64,000 nucleotides of DNA from Coleophoma eucalyptorum. Lineage: Eukaryota > Ascomycota > Leotiomycetes > Helotiales > Dermateaceae. The stretch's first letter is position 1, and each line of letters opens with the position of its first letter. Position numbers and translations under genes: made by a program. The stretch is from positions 174,689-238,688 of the forward strand of contig JALRME010000044.1 in the NCBI GenBank assembly GCA_026120035.1. The letters are read 5' to 3'. Of this stretch, positions 1-11,637 are shown piece by piece. The notes under the pieces were generated by a model that was not told the DNA's origin, searched no databases, and saw nothing but the letters and a program-made list of their open reading frames with translations.

Positions 1-1100
1 TCCAGTGCGTCAACCACAACCGCATCATTGTTTTGCTACTTAGCAAGCTTACCAGAGCTACACATGAAACCATCAGCGGGAGCCCTCAAGCTGCCAATAT
101 TTTCCGTCACGCCCGCCTGCGTTCGGGTCAACCCCGTTTCTTCCCTAACCCATTTCCCACCCAAGGCTTTTTTTTATTTTTTATTTTTTTTGTTTTCCAA
201 GCAACTCACCATTCATCATGCGAAACAACCCATCATCCCGTCTACACCAAGCCTCATTGGCTACGGAACAGTAGCCCTCATTAGAGTTTTGTTGGCATAA
301 CTTTCTCCAGCTATAGTCACGTGGCTGTGGAGTATTCCCCCCTAAGCTCTCCCTCCCCTCCCCCCTTCCTCGCTCGCAGTCTTCCAATCTGGTCGTTCTT
401 CTTCTAGCTTTGTTTCTTCCTCGTTTCGCTTCGTGGGGCTGTAGGGAAATAAAATAGATTCGAAGTGGGACCCCTGGCCGTCCAGGTTGGGTCAGAATTT
501 TTTTGTTGATGAAGCCCCAGATCTAGGTAGGGGGTTTGTTTGACGGCTACCCTCCAACCCATTTGTTTCTGGCTCATTTTCATCCCATTTCCATCGTTTG
601 AGACGAGATATAGGCAGGCAGTATGAAGCATCCTTCTTGCGAGCGCGGATGGATTCAGATTACCCAGATGGATACGAGGTATTATTGAATGCTATCGGGA
701 CTTCTCTTGCGACAGGGTGCAGCTCAACCGAATTCCCGGGTTCAGCGCATCCCTGGCCGTCAAAAAGGCTTGCATCACTGGCCCCCGTACCAAGATACAT
801 TCCTTCCATATTTTTCATTACCCGCGGGAGAATGTCACAATGCACGATGCACCCTTTTATCTCATCTACAACGATATCTCAATTGCGATGTATGACGTAT
901 TAATCTTCGTGACATATAACTACAAGCTCAAGCTTATAGCCTACCTCTTCTCGTAATGCCTCCGTCTTGCAAGGAATGGACAACCTGTCTCGCCATACTA
1001 GAGCCAGGTATAAACGCCAGAAGCCCCCGTTACAATGCACGCTGAATCGAGCTCAGAATTGCTAACTGCTGCGTACAAATAAAATCATTAACAAAAGAAA
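1..1100. other. Intergenic, no supported gene
   Basis: No reading frame here looks like a gene. The stretch lies downstream of the minus-strand nudE gene. It has a T-rich tract near 168-196 and a C/T-rich tract near 340-430, which resemble fungal leader or promoter DNA on the plus strand, but no plus-strand gene follows inside the window. Confidence 0.6.
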
Positions 1101-3027
1101 TCAATATGTTTCGCCCACATCCGTGAGCTTTCGAGTTCGTACTGGTTGTTTCATAGCCACCTCGTTCTCTTGGACGTCTCGTAGCGCCGCTGCACTGCTG
1201 GTCCTGCGAGGATTAGGCGTCATCGCGATGGGTCCACTCCTTCGTCGGCTGGCAGGCAGAGGAATCGCACTGCCAGATCCCTCCAAATCGCTCTTGCTGA
1301 AGGTGCTGCGGCGGCTAGGAGTTGGCGCCTCAGCGTCATCTCGAAGCTCATCCAAATCAAGGGTAGAAATGCTCTGCGAATAAGAGTGTCCGTGGCCATG
1401 CGACGCTCCAAAATTGCCACCAATACTAGACCGTGGCCTTCGTGATTCGGCTATCGATGACTGAGAGTAATGTCCGAGCGGAGTCTTTGCACCAGACAGT
1501 GAGGCGCGACTGCCCGGCCGTTCCATTGCCGTCCGACTCGCCGGTCTCTCAGAACGTGTGTAGTTTGTCGTACTAGCACGGCTGCTTGGTCGACTGTCAT
1601 TGTCCCGTGTGGGCAGAGGACCGAAGGAAAGCCTGCTAATCCCTGATGTAGACAGCCTAGGGACGTGCTTTGAAGAAGGTGTATCTTGGTCCTCCCCCGC
1701 TAGTGATGTCGAACTTGCAGTACTACCATGTGTCCTCTTTCTACTTCGTATTGTGACACTTGGTGGCATATAATTGTGACCCATGGCGGAAGCAGTTCGG
1801 GGAGACGCCCTTGGCGGAGTATGTACTGGTGCGGGAAGTTTTGATCGCGCAGAGTGAACTCTCTGTTCGAGACGCGCCATCTGCGCCGTAAGAGTACGGA
1901 TATGTGTAAGCGATGTCGAGTTAGGGACGCCTCGAGTAGCGGGTGCCTTTGCTTTGGCATTTCGAATGAGGGCAGGTGTGGCATTGCGGCCCCTTGAAGC
2001 TGCGGTACTTCGGACTGGTACTGTAGGGGGGCCTTGAGATGCTCGAAAGTTCGCAGTTCCTTGCGATGAACGGAAACTGGTAGAAAGAGCTCTCGTCGCT
2101 CTTGCTTTTGGAGTTGTGCTGTGTGCGCTGGGTGGCATCCTGGACCTCGTTGGTGGTTTGGATGGAGTCTTGAGACCTACGGATCTTGCAGGTGCTGGTG
2201 CGTCGGACATTGGTGGAGAAGGTGGTGTTGGGGTATCAGAGACAGTGTCTGCTGTGGAGACGGATTTGGTATCAGGAGGAGTGGTAATCATAGGTGAAGA
2301 AGCTGTAGAGATCGGAGATCCTTGATAAAGTGGTGAGCCAGATACTGTAAGATCTGTATCGAGCGACGAGAGTTGGCGCTTCCGCAACTTGTCCTGCATG
2401 ATCTCTGCCTCGATCTTTAGATCCGACAGCTCATCGCGCAGCCGTTGGGTTTCAATACGCAGTTGTTCTCGTTCTTCCTCGCCGATCTTGATCTCCTCCT
2501 CCATCATAACTGCGCGCTCGATTGCGACGTTGAATTTGGACTCCATATCCTCAAGGGACGACGAGGTGTTGCGCGCTTGCCGCTCAAAGTCGTCGTTCGC
2601 AACCTCTATGTCGCGAAGGTGCAGTTGTAAGGTCCGGTTCGTGTCTCGAAGCGTTGTAATCTCTTTCTGTAAGGTATTCTGCGCCGAGTTTGCTTCTGCC
2701 TTCGCCTGTTTGTACTTGGTCTGGAGATAAGAGTCAGTAATGAACCCCCTCAAACCCAACCCCTCCCAAGCAGAACTGGTGATATAAGATCGCGCATACC
2801 TTCCATTCGTCTACTTCAAATCTCAAACTCTCCACCTTCTCCTTCAGCGTCCGCTCTCTCTGCTCTGCCTGTTCGACATCTTTCTCGAGCTCGTGCTCTA
2901 GCTCCTTGCTCGACTCCTGGAACTCAGCAAGTTCATGCTCAAGCTGTTCATATTGCGCCTTGTAGTACTCAAGCTGCTGTGCCGGGGTCGACAGGTCCGA
3001 TGGTGGTGAAGACGGTGGTTCAGCCAT
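1101..3027 (-). CDS. nudE: NudE-family nuclear distribution / dynein-regulating coiled-coil protein
   Basis: Two exons: 3027-2800 and 2720-1101, with a 79-nt intron (GTATGC...CTCCAG), giving 615 residues. NudE binds Lis1/NudF and dynein and acts in nuclear migration and microtubule-based transport. Residues about 15-190 form one long charged coiled coil: LEYYKAQYEQLEHELAEFQ near the N-terminus, EKVESLRFEVDEWK across the first exon end, then a long heptad-rich segment after the intron. This matches the conserved N-terminal half of fungal NudE/RO11 and animal Nde1/Ndel1. The remaining 420 residues are Ser/Thr/Pro/Arg-rich and low complexity, as in other filamentous-fungal homologues. The ATG at 3027 is the first in frame and is followed directly by the coiled coil. 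The family call is firm from the coiled-coil pattern; partner binding is inferred from the family. Confidence 0.88.
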
Positions 3028-3867
3028 GAAAGGCTATGCGATGCCGTTGTTTACACTATGCTTGCTTCTCCTGTTTACAACCACCCCGTCCCGCAGTGAG
3101 GTCTCGTGTTCAGATTATACAGGTCTAGATGTTCATGAACGCGCCAGAAGTACTGAGATACAACGCCAGGTCCCTCTCAAGTGTTCTGTCAGGAGAAGAG
3201 CGGCGTGAGTCTCGATCGCGAGGAAAGAGTGGTGGGTCGTCGTGTTATTTTGGGGTTGGCCGTTTGCGGTGTTGACGTCGATGAATGATGCAAAATGGGT
3301 CGTAAAAGCTGCCGTAATGTCCTTTCAGGTCGTGAATATTCCGGTGGGTCGTCGTAGAAATCTCTGCTCGTCGTTGTCGTCGATATCGCGGGTTGGTCGC
3401 CGGTGGTTGCTGCTGGTTGATGATGTTGTCAAAGTCGATGCTTCTCCTGAACGTGATTGAGACTTCGGTACCCCTGCATCAATCCGGCTGGTCCAGCAAC
3501 GCGACCCCTCAAGCGTCATTTTTGGTGTCGACGCTAGATGGAGGAGCAATGCCATGTTGTAAGCTCCATTAATCTGGTGCACACTTCCTTGTTCTTTTTG
3601 TTGAACACGTAGCCAACCATTATCGACAACTTCCGTTAAATAGCATTATTTTACGGCAATATTGTGGATTAGATTGGGATTCCTCCGTTGCCACGAGTAT
3701 CGTGACGCGACACCCAGAGCGACCATGTGGCAGGCCTAGTTCAAGGCGCAAAGAAGGAAGGTAAATAACAGCCTCACGGAGATCTCCCTTGCGTCCTTAA
3801 AGCTTATCATGTTTATTACAAGAAGACATTCTTTTATTTCCGCACTGACTATAAATATTCACGGTCT
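3028..3867. other. nudE upstream region; no gene seen
   Basis: This holds the promoter and leader of the minus-strand nudE gene and the 3' flank of the permease gene. Open frames here (for example 3242-3460 on the plus strand) lack family resemblance or an intron-consistent structure, so none is called. Confidence 0.55.
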
Positions 3868-5729
3868 TCAAGATTTATTTTCCGTCCCTTTGCCAACTAC
3901 CTCTCCATCTGAATCGTTTCCTCGCATTGGCGGCGCAACGATCGTATCTAAAACACCTTCCACCTGAGGACCTGAAAACGATTTACGTGCACTTGTGAAC
4001 CAGGTAATGGCTGCAATGAACATGATTACGCCTATAGCCGCCGAGGTGTAGTTCATGTTGTCCGGAGTGACCGGGTAGGTTGATGGAAAGTTGAAAGTGA
4101 TGCAAGCAAAGAGTAAGTAGGAAGCCCCCGCTAGATTCACAGCAACCGAAACCAAAGGTCTCATGGCCCACGGCCCAGAAAGTTGCTTGTGTGTGCCGCT
4201 GAAGTACGACATGAGGCGGACAATCAGTGGCATGGCGTAGGAGAGATAGAATCCCTCGGTTGCGATAGCAATGACGGTGTTGAAGCCCGTAACAGTCCCA
4301 AAATAGATACTATTGAAGGCCATCTGAACCACTGTTCCAAGTAAAATGGCCACCACTGGAACTTGGTGCTTCGACTCGACCTTGCTGATGAACTTGGAGA
4401 ATGGAAGACCATTATCACGAGCAAAAGCATACAGTGAGCGAGCTCCCTCTGCAAGAAGAGCATTGGCGCATCCAATGTCGATGATGACAATCAGAGATGC
4501 AAGCACGCATGATGCAGCATTACTCTGGGTAGAGTTGAAATAGATCTGAATCAGGGGGACAAGAGTGGACGTATCAGCAACTTGAGTGATATCCCCGATG
4601 CAGAAACAGACTGAGACGAGGAATATGAAGCCAGTCACTGCGCCCAACCAGACCGACATGACCATCGCGCGAGGTGCTTGCTTACTAGCATCCTTGATTT
4701 CTTCCGTCATGTGTGCTGGAATGAGTTAGATAAGAAGAATTCGAGTGCTTTCTTTGACATACCTGGAGCATCATAACAACACATGCCAAAAGCCGGTTGC
4801 AAGATTCCAATGATACCTGCCATAGAGGTGCCAAATCCGGTGAAGTTTTGAAAATCCTTGAACACAAAGGAGGCCGAGGACTTGTTCGTGTTGCATGCAA
4901 GGATGGTAACAACGGTCACAATGAAAGACACAACATTGAAAATTAGAGCACCCTTCGAAATCTTGTCCAACAGTCTGGCTCCCCACATGTTGATGAAGGC
5001 GGCAAGCAAAGTAACCGCATACGCAACGAGGACTGTGTGCCACCGCTCAATGGTGTAGGATGGATTTACCAAATTTGCCTGCCCAAGTATGAAGTTGGCA
5101 CAAATAAAGCTATTCGTCGCACCCATTGCAAGAATACCTGTAATTAGTATAAGCCGTTGTTCACTGCCTCACATGCGTGCTCGTCCATGCAACATACCAA
5201 TAATCATGAACCATCCTGTGATATACGAGAACTGCCTTCGAATGCTCTTAGGTGACAAGATATACACCCATGAGTATTGACCACCAGCGACGGGGTATTC
5301 GGAGCACATCTCAGCCATGGAGTATGCGACACAGAGCGAGACACAACTGATGCCTATCCATCCCCAGATCATGACCGGTGGTCCTCCAGCATTGACTCCT
5401 GTAACCAAGACACCTCCCAAAGCGCTCCAGCTATAACCTGAATTAGCCCTTCCATTTTATCACAATTGCGTCGCATCGAGGGTGGCATACCAAGTGACGA
5501 TGGAGAAGGAGAAACCTAGCATGCCAACTAAGCCAAACTCGCGCTTGAGCTCTATAATTCATACCAGTCAGCTATACCGCTCGCAAAAATTACGAACAAA
5601 TTAAATATATTGGTTGCGAAAGCACATATTGGCAAAGGTGAAAGACCTACCAGGCTCATAGCCCAGATTGGCAAGCGTGTTGTCCTCCGCAACATTGTCA
5701 GAGAAGACTTTTCCTTCGTGTTCAGCCAT
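3868..5729 (-). CDS. Choline/GABA-type amino acid permease (APC superfamily)
   Basis: Five exons: 5729-5651, 5551-5491, 5430-5198, 5137-4763 and 4715-3868. All four introns have GT-AG ends and keep frame, giving 531 residues, the usual size for this family. It is a plasma-membrane transporter for an amine or amino acid; fungal relatives include choline (Hnm1) and GABA (Uga4) carriers. Visible signatures are FSFSIVTCWSALGGVL in TM1, GGPPVMIWGWIG in TM2, the EYPVAGGQYSWVY motif, and CYDAPAHMTEEI just after the sixth hydrophobic segment. The last motif is assembled exactly across the final splice junction, which supports the gene model. About twelve hydrophobic segments follow one another, with a charged N-terminus (MAEHEGKVFSD). 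It is divergent from the amidohydrolase at 7.5 kb. Substrate cannot be decided from sequence alone. Confidence 0.88.
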
Positions 5730-7469
5730 ATTCAGAGATTAAACAAGCGATGGCAATGTTGGACCGTCAACAATGATGCCTTTTCAAAAAGAACAAACTT
5801 CATGATGGGCAGGGGGGTAATAGAATAAATATTCAGCGCGCGGTGCTCCGAACAACACAAAAGAAGGCTGCATGCTTTCCCTTCCCTATCAAGCACTTGC
5901 AAGAGATAAGCTAGGATGTCAATGCCAGGCAGGCCGGTACTTGATTACCAAACTTCGACTTCACTTGAGTTTGCCGTCGAAAAGACGAGCAATGGCTCAT
6001 CCTGATAGGTCAATCCCCCGCCAGGGAGAAGGCATCGCATCAGTGGTGTAGATGCAGCGAAAAGCTTGACGTCGAGGAGCATGGTTGGGGGAGCTCGGGC
6101 AAGCGTTGCTGCATTAGTCCGTCTCCTTATCGCTGTGGGCCACAGTAAGAGAGCGCTTTCTCCATACATAAGTCACTTACGTACCTTGAATACACCACCA
6201 AACGCCTGTTTTAGTGGCTTCCCGTCAACTACGAGATTGCTCCGGTAATTGAATCTCACCTAGCTAGTCTTATGACTATTCTCTTATTGTTCCTCTGGGT
6301 TTGTTCTTCGTGAAAGCCACTCTAGCGACACCGACAAGGACCTAGATTTGAATGCGGGAGGACCCCCCGATAGCTGTCGGCTGCCCCGCGCGCTGTACTA
6401 AGAAGTGGTCAGCCGCATTGTTTTGTTTCCGTTGGAGCATCCGACACCCTTCATAATCACAATTCGGTGACAAACAAATGAATACTTATAGATAGAAGCC
6501 CCCTAGTTCCATTTGGTAAATTCGTCGCTTATCCCCCAAAGCGAGCGTGGAGAGCAAGAGAGGGAATTCGGATGAATGGTTTTAGGATATGTTCACCGTC
6601 ACTTGAATCTGATCCACTAGGTAATAATAAATTTAGATGCTTTTACAAACGTCAGATCTAGTAGGTATGCTTTTTAGATTAGCTATACCTAGCAACATAT
6701 CATACTTTTAGTAGAATCGGAATTGTACAAGAGCCTCTTACTCCATAGATCTATGTAATTATGGGTGCTCGAGTAATTCCTGATGGCGTATTAAACCATT
6801 GGCTCCCATTATGTTTTTGTTGCCAATCATGGATCTGGAGCTCCAGATAGCCTTCGCTAGACTTACTTCATACACATGGATGAGATAATCGCAAATCTTA
6901 TGCGCTTCGTAGTGCTTCTAGTGCCACTGTAATCGTGTGTGTTTTTATCTTAAATGTCGTAGAAACTGTGTCTCAAACAATATAGTCAAGAAAAGCTCCT
7001 CTTGTGGTTGTGCATTGATTGTTCTCTCCTGGCTATAACCCCGCCCCCCTGGCTTGCTTTGTCGTCTCTTACCATGTTAAGGCTTATGCGATAAATCTAA
7101 ATGTAGATTGAGGAAAGGTGTTTATCACCCTCATCACCCTAAATCTATAAGGAAAAAAACATTGAGAAGTTTAGAACTAGGATATCGTCATCCCAAAAGT
7201 GGGAGGGAGATAGCAGTCATAGATTGTGGGGAACATAAATGGAACGAGCCTAATTTGGCCGCTAGCTCAAGGCCTGTCCATGGAACCGTAACAATCATTA
7301 AATAATTTGACACGGAAGTCTAATACAGATACTCTTAGCACTACTGGTCCTGATTCTCAATTTTAAGACACCTCCCCAAATCAGAGTTAAGATAGTCCTC
7401 CAGCTAGAAGGGCTCCTTTGCAATAGGAATCCATATCGGATCATCTCTGATAACGCTGTCAACACCGAA
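5730..7469. other. Long divergent intergenic region
   Basis: This 1.7-kb region separates the divergent permease and isochorismatase-type genes and should hold both promoters. Bases about 6480-7450 are clearly richer in A/T than the flanking coding DNA, with repeated TAGAT/CTAG-like words around 6620-6700. I see no complete gene, no terminal inverted repeats and no transposase remnant. Confidence 0.5.
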
Positions 7470-8453
7470 ATGGAACGAAGTGTGGAAGCCTCACCATATA
7501 ACTGGCCTCATGATGGATCCTTCAGTCCAGAATCTACGGCATTAGTCATAATTGATATGCAGAAGGACTGTGAGTGATTCCAACCAGAATTCCTAGTACA
7601 TTGTATGCCCACACTCTTCTTGTCTAAGAATTTCGTGTCAAGTGGTTGACCATGCAATCCATCTACCTTGTATTATGCAGACAGCCGCATTCTGGTCGTT
7701 CTCTTTCATAGTAACTTTGAGGCACTAACTAAATCTCCTACTTTAAGAGTGACTGCTAATCCAAGCAGTCTGCTCACCGGAGGGCTACATGGGATATCAA
7801 GGATACGATATAAGCGCATCGCGAGAGATCATCCCTCGTCTACAGAACCTTCTTGCAGTGTTTCGGGAGAAAGGATTTACCATCTACCACACCCGTGAAG
7901 GCCACCGCCCAGACCTATCTACACTCTCTCCACGTGAAGCGGCGAGAAGCAGAAACAATGCCTCTGGTTTGGGCATCGGAGACCCTGGACCACTTGGCCG
8001 CCTTCTCATCCGTGGCGAAGCTGGGCATGACATTATTCCGGAGCTGACCCCTCTGGAAAATGAGAACATCATCGATAAGCCTGGTAGAAGTGCTTTTCAA
8101 CACACCGACTTTAAGCTTTTGCTGAGCGTCAAGGGCATCAAAAACTTGATTCTGTGTGGGGTGACCACTGATGTTTGTGTCTCAAGTACAATGCGTGAAG
8201 CCAATGATAATAATTTGTGAGTAAAGCTCTTCTTAGTCTTCTAGCGGAATTATCCCATTAGATTGCCAATTCTAACAAGGACAGTGATTGCGTCGTGGTT
8301 GAAGACGCTACGGCTGCTGCTGAGCCTGAGTTGCATAAAGGTGCCATTGAGATGGTAAAGAGTGAAGGGGGAATATTTGGTGCTGTCACGTCCACGGAGA
8401 AGATTTTGGCAGCTTTGGGAGTACTGGCAGCCAACACTGATTCTACGGTCTAA
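7470..8453 (+). CDS. Isochorismatase-family cysteine amidohydrolase (ureidoacrylate/biuret-hydrolase-like)
   Basis: Three exons: 7470-7569, 7769-8216 and 8285-8453, giving 238 residues. Intron 1 is long (199 nt) but splices precisely into the family motif DMQKDF-CSP; intron 2 restores NNFDCVVVEDATAA. The catalytic triad of the cysteine-hydrolase fold is visible: Asp29 in VIIDMQKDF, Lys137 in DKPGRSAFQHTDF and Cys170 in GVTTDVCV, preceded by the usual non-proline cis-peptide region. The segments YHTREGHRPDLSTLSPRE and GLGIGDPGPLGRLL are typical of the fungal/bacterial branch annotated as RutB-like or biuret-hydrolase-like amidohydrolases, which split C-N bonds of small amides or ureido compounds. 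The exact substrate is unknown. Its divergent partner is an amine-type permease, which fits nitrogen scavenging, but that link is inference. Confidence 0.87.
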
Positions 8454-8937
8454 ATGCAGCAACTTATGGTCGTCGAATGTTATTATATCAACATTTAGAT
8501 TCTACTACCAGTTATAGAGTATAATTTAGCCCATTTCATACAAAATCCATCATATTTTACTCTACAATAACAATGGCACACTGAATCAAAATCTAAGAAA
8601 GATCCCAGCCTCAATCGATTGTCATTGGTGACTCGCTTCTGCCGAAAATGCCCAAAAAATCGATATGTTTGCCTGTGGGGAGCAATGCAGGAAACAGCAG
8701 CAAGTTCGGTTTAATTTGCACAAGGACTGTGGGGAATGATTATTCGAGAACCAATCATCCTCTAAGGATAACAGCCAAAGCAGTTTCTTGATTCAGCTGT
8801 ATTCGTGACACATTTCAAGTGGCGACTTCTGTCTGGAACTATTCATTCTCCAGATGCGAAGTCTTTATGTTAACTCATATTGCCAGCCAAATTGGTATGC
8901 TTTTCTAGTTACATAGTAAGAATTTTTCAGTGGTGTC
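8454..8937. other. Convergent 3' intergenic region
   Basis: Short A/T-rich spacer between the convergent amidohydrolase and UstYa-like gene A. It probably carries only 3' untranslated regions; no gene is seen. Confidence 0.6.
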
Positions 8938-10012
8938 CTATCGTTTATATGAGAAAGGTGCTCTCTCTAGATTTCTCTCATCTTTCCAGTTCCTGATGGC
9001 CTCAAAGTCACGACAGGTGTGCGCTGCGCTATGCGAAGCAAAATAGGTCTCTGCCGATATAACAGAGAATTGTGGTACAGGAGTCAGATCACTAGAGCAT
9101 TTTACAGCCTGTCGAAGCTGTTCCAGACAATGGTCTACATGTCCTTAGTAAAAGTTCTCTCTGCCGAAAAGACCTATACTCACAAACATGTTCACGAGCA
9201 AAATCGGATGGAAATCCTGCCGGAAAGTCTTGACTTATATCATAATAATCTGGGCTCAGGGCTTTCCTTATTGCATTCTGTATTTCTGTTAGACATAGGT
9301 ATTCAGAAAGAGTTTGTGGGCTGACTGACAATGCAGTGAAGATTGTGGAAAACACTGAGCCTACAAGAAATCAGTACTTAAACAGGGATACCAACGTAAT
9401 ATCTGAGCTTACTCCATGTAATATTCTCCATCTAGGCGCTCCAGCTCAAAAGGAGAAGACTGCTGTACGACGCTAGCTTCGTCCTCGGTGATGGCCATGT
9501 AAGTCCCTTGAATGAAATAAGCTTAGAACACCAATAGAGAGACAGATGTTGGATTTCAATACCTTCGAGGAGACTGCTCCATGCCTTATCAATTTCTGAG
9601 CTTGGTCTACCGAAATACAACATACCATCTGAGTTCGTCCTGTTTCTTTCAATCATGTGCGTGGCCGGATTGAAGTCCCAGTAATTGTAGAAGTATTTTT
9701 GGCTATATCCTGTATCTGGTGCTGATGCTAACCAATTATTAGATCACAGACTGAAAGAACGGTAACAGGCATACCAAAATCTGTGCTGAAGAGACCTGTA
9801 TGATTTGCGGAAGGTTCTGAGGAAGCAGAGTGGGAGACTGCTATAATTGCTATGGCCGTGCATAGGCAGCACCAAATCCAAGGTAAAATATTTCGAGAGC
9901 GTGAATGACAAGAAAATTGTCTTCCGTCCTTCTCACAATATGACTCGTCTGCGGAAAATTTGTCTGGGGATTGCTCGTCATCATGGCCTGCAAGCTGCTG
10001 ATATCTGCTCAT
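8938..10012 (-). CDS. UstYa-family (DUF3328) oxidase-like protein A
   Basis: Six exons: 10012-9775, 9727-9563, 9506-9413, 9360-9330, 9277-9184 and 9134-8938. Every junction has GT-AG ends and keeps frame, giving 272 residues. UstYa-family proteins carry out oxidative steps in fungal secondary metabolism, best known in ribosomal cyclic peptides of the ustiloxin type. The two diagnostic HxxHC motifs are both present: HNLHC in exon 4 and HVYHC, formed across the exon 5/6 junction. They are followed by LRQAVKC and HTCRDFEAI. A single hydrophobic segment (LPWIWCCLCTAIAIIAV) lies near residues 43-59, giving the type II membrane anchor usual for the family, with a soluble catalytic part. It is in tandem, same strand, with paralogue B 0.7 kb away. 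The intron 4 donor is the weaker GTCAGT. Family call strong; the reaction is unknown. Confidence 0.82.
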
Positions 10013-10688
10013 TGCGAAATCCTGTTATCTTTGTGATCGGCGACGTCAAGAGTCTTTTTCTTCCAAAGTTCTCAAGCGCCTATCGATTTGAAGACAAATT
10101 TACAGGGCCCTCGTGGTTTTTGTTGAGGTTCAATTCATCTGTGAGAGGCAGTTCAAGGAATCTAGATATCTTAGGTACGAGTTTAACCGAGTGGGGTTGG
10201 AACCGCTTAGCTATAATCTTGACGCCACAACTATCGCTAGTAGCCTCGTGAAATTTGCGAGGCGGATCACTAATTAATTTTCCAAGACATTGGCACATGT
10301 TAATGTTCACGTGAGAAATTAGAGGCTTTATTTAGGGGGCTGGTTCTCAAGCTTAAGCAGCCTTTGTGCAGTCCAGAGGGTCTAAATACGCCTTTTAATA
10401 ATATCTAACTTTCAGCTGAACAAGATCGGGAAATACTACCATTTTCCGAGAACATATTCTTGATAATCAAGGCTTTCTTGGTCGAAATGAAGTGTGGGAA
10501 AAGGAGACATAAAATTATAGGTTTCTGTTTTTCAGTAACATGGCTCAGAGGACGGGGTCTACACCTAGATATGAGTGTAGAATTCATGCTGTCTGTGAAC
10601 AATTGTAACTTCATAGCTACTCGCACCAATCAGTAACAGATATCACAATTGAAGAATTAAGAGTTAAATTGATCGTTTTCCAACACAG
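10013..10688. other. Spacer between the two UstYa-like genes
   Basis: A/T-rich spacer with the promoter of gene A and the 3' end of gene B. I looked for a small repeat-containing precursor peptide with dibasic cleavage sites and saw none. Confidence 0.55.
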
Positions 10689-11543
10689 TTAATCCCCAAG
10701 AGCTTTTTGCTTCCTCCCACGTTCTTCGACCCAAGCCCAGATCGCGTCAAAGTCTCGACAGGTATGCATTTCTCCATTCCCAATTGCCAAATGATTTGGA
10801 GTATCAGCTATCTCCATCATAGGCACAGGCGTCAGATCCGCATGGCACATAAGAGCTTGTCGGATCTGATCTATGCAGTGGTCCAAATGTGCGTTGCCCT
10901 CATGCAGCGTATCTATCACATGTTCGGGGTGATTGCCTGCCAGAGTGAGGCGGATCTGGTTCAGACAGTGGAGATTATGAAAGACGCTAAGTTCAAAAAA
11001 CTCGTGCTCGCCGTTATACCAGATTGGACCAATATGTGACTCTGGAAATTGGCTGGCTTCTCCAGGGTCCAGTGCGACATACTGGGCGTGCAGTAGGCGG
11101 TGCCAAGCCTCATCAACGGCAGCTTGTGGCTCTCCTATGTATTTGGTTTCGTTTAAGCTGAGAGGTTGGTTGTAAACTTCCCCAGATGTAATGTTGTAGA
11201 GGAGATCGTTGGTAAACCTCTTTTGCACGAGATTTATGGGAATTTTGGGATGTGAGGAAGCTTGTAACAGGTCAATAAAGAAACTCAGACAAGTTGAGGT
11301 GGACAGTATAATACCGAAATCTGTGCCAAACCCCTTTTCATAAGTATAAAGTTGCTCCGAAGCTGCAACGTTGCTCCTCAGTGCAAGAAACAGAGTTGTG
11401 CAGAAGAAAAAGCTCGCCAGTGTCCAAGGAATGACTATGTCGCAACTGAAGCGTGCTTTACGCTTTGTTGGCAGTCCACAGTTGCTTTTCTCTTTAAGAA
11501 GAGCTTCACCAGCCTCCTCATCGAATCTCACTCTGTCACTCAT
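10689..11543 (-). CDS. UstYa-family (DUF3328) oxidase-like protein B
   Basis: Uninterrupted frame of 284 codons, but I think bases 11314-11261 are an intron: 54 nt, GTATTA...ACAAG, a multiple of three, so the frame stays open whether or not it is spliced. Splicing gives 266 residues and joins DF to ASSHPK, at the same codon and phase as intron 1 of paralogue A (DF/ASAPDT). Both family motifs are intact: HNLHC and HLDHC, then QIRQALMCHADLTPVP and HTCRDFDAIWAW, nearly the same as in gene A. A transmembrane anchor (IVIPWTLASFFFCTTLFLAL) follows a charged N-terminus. The gene lacks the four later introns of A. No biosynthetic backbone enzyme is present in the window, so a role in a specialised-metabolite pathway is only suggested by family. 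Confidence 0.85.
   Translation of the reverse strand: MSDRVRFDEEAGEALLKEKSNCGLPTKRKARFSCDIVIPWTLASFFFCTTLFLALRSNVAASEQLYTYEKGFGTDFGIILSTSTCLSFFIDLLQASSHPKIPINLVQKRFTNDLLYNITSGEVYNQPLSLNETKYIGEPQAAVDEAWHRLLHAQYVALDPGEASQFPESHIGPIWYNGEHEFFELSVFHNLHCLNQIRLTLAGNHPEHVIDTLHEGNAHLDHCIDQIRQALMCHADLTPVPMMEIADTPNHLAIGNGEMHTCRDFDAIWAWVEERGRKQKALGD
11261..11314 (-). other. Predicted in-frame 54-nt intron in UstYa-like gene B
   Basis: Begins GTATTA and ends ACAAG on the minus strand, with a TTGAC branch-like word near the 3' end. Length divides by three and the sequence has no stop codon, so it would be missed by ORF-based annotation. Its position and phase match intron 1 of the neighbouring paralogue. 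Confidence 0.7.
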
Positions 11544-11577
11544 GTCGGTAGACCTTCGAGGAGCAAGAGAATAAAAG

Positions 11578-11637
11578 TGAAAAATGAAAATGAGAATGAA
11601 AATGAAGATGAAAATGGAAATGAGAGGGAAAATAATT
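11578..11637. repeat. Imperfect AAAATG/GAATGA hexamer repeat
   Basis: About ten imperfect six-base units of the type AAAATG, GAAAAT, GAGAAT lie 35-95 bases upstream of the start of UstYa-like gene B. On the coding strand this is a C/T-rich tract, a position where fungal promoters often carry pyrimidine-rich leaders. Confidence 0.8.
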
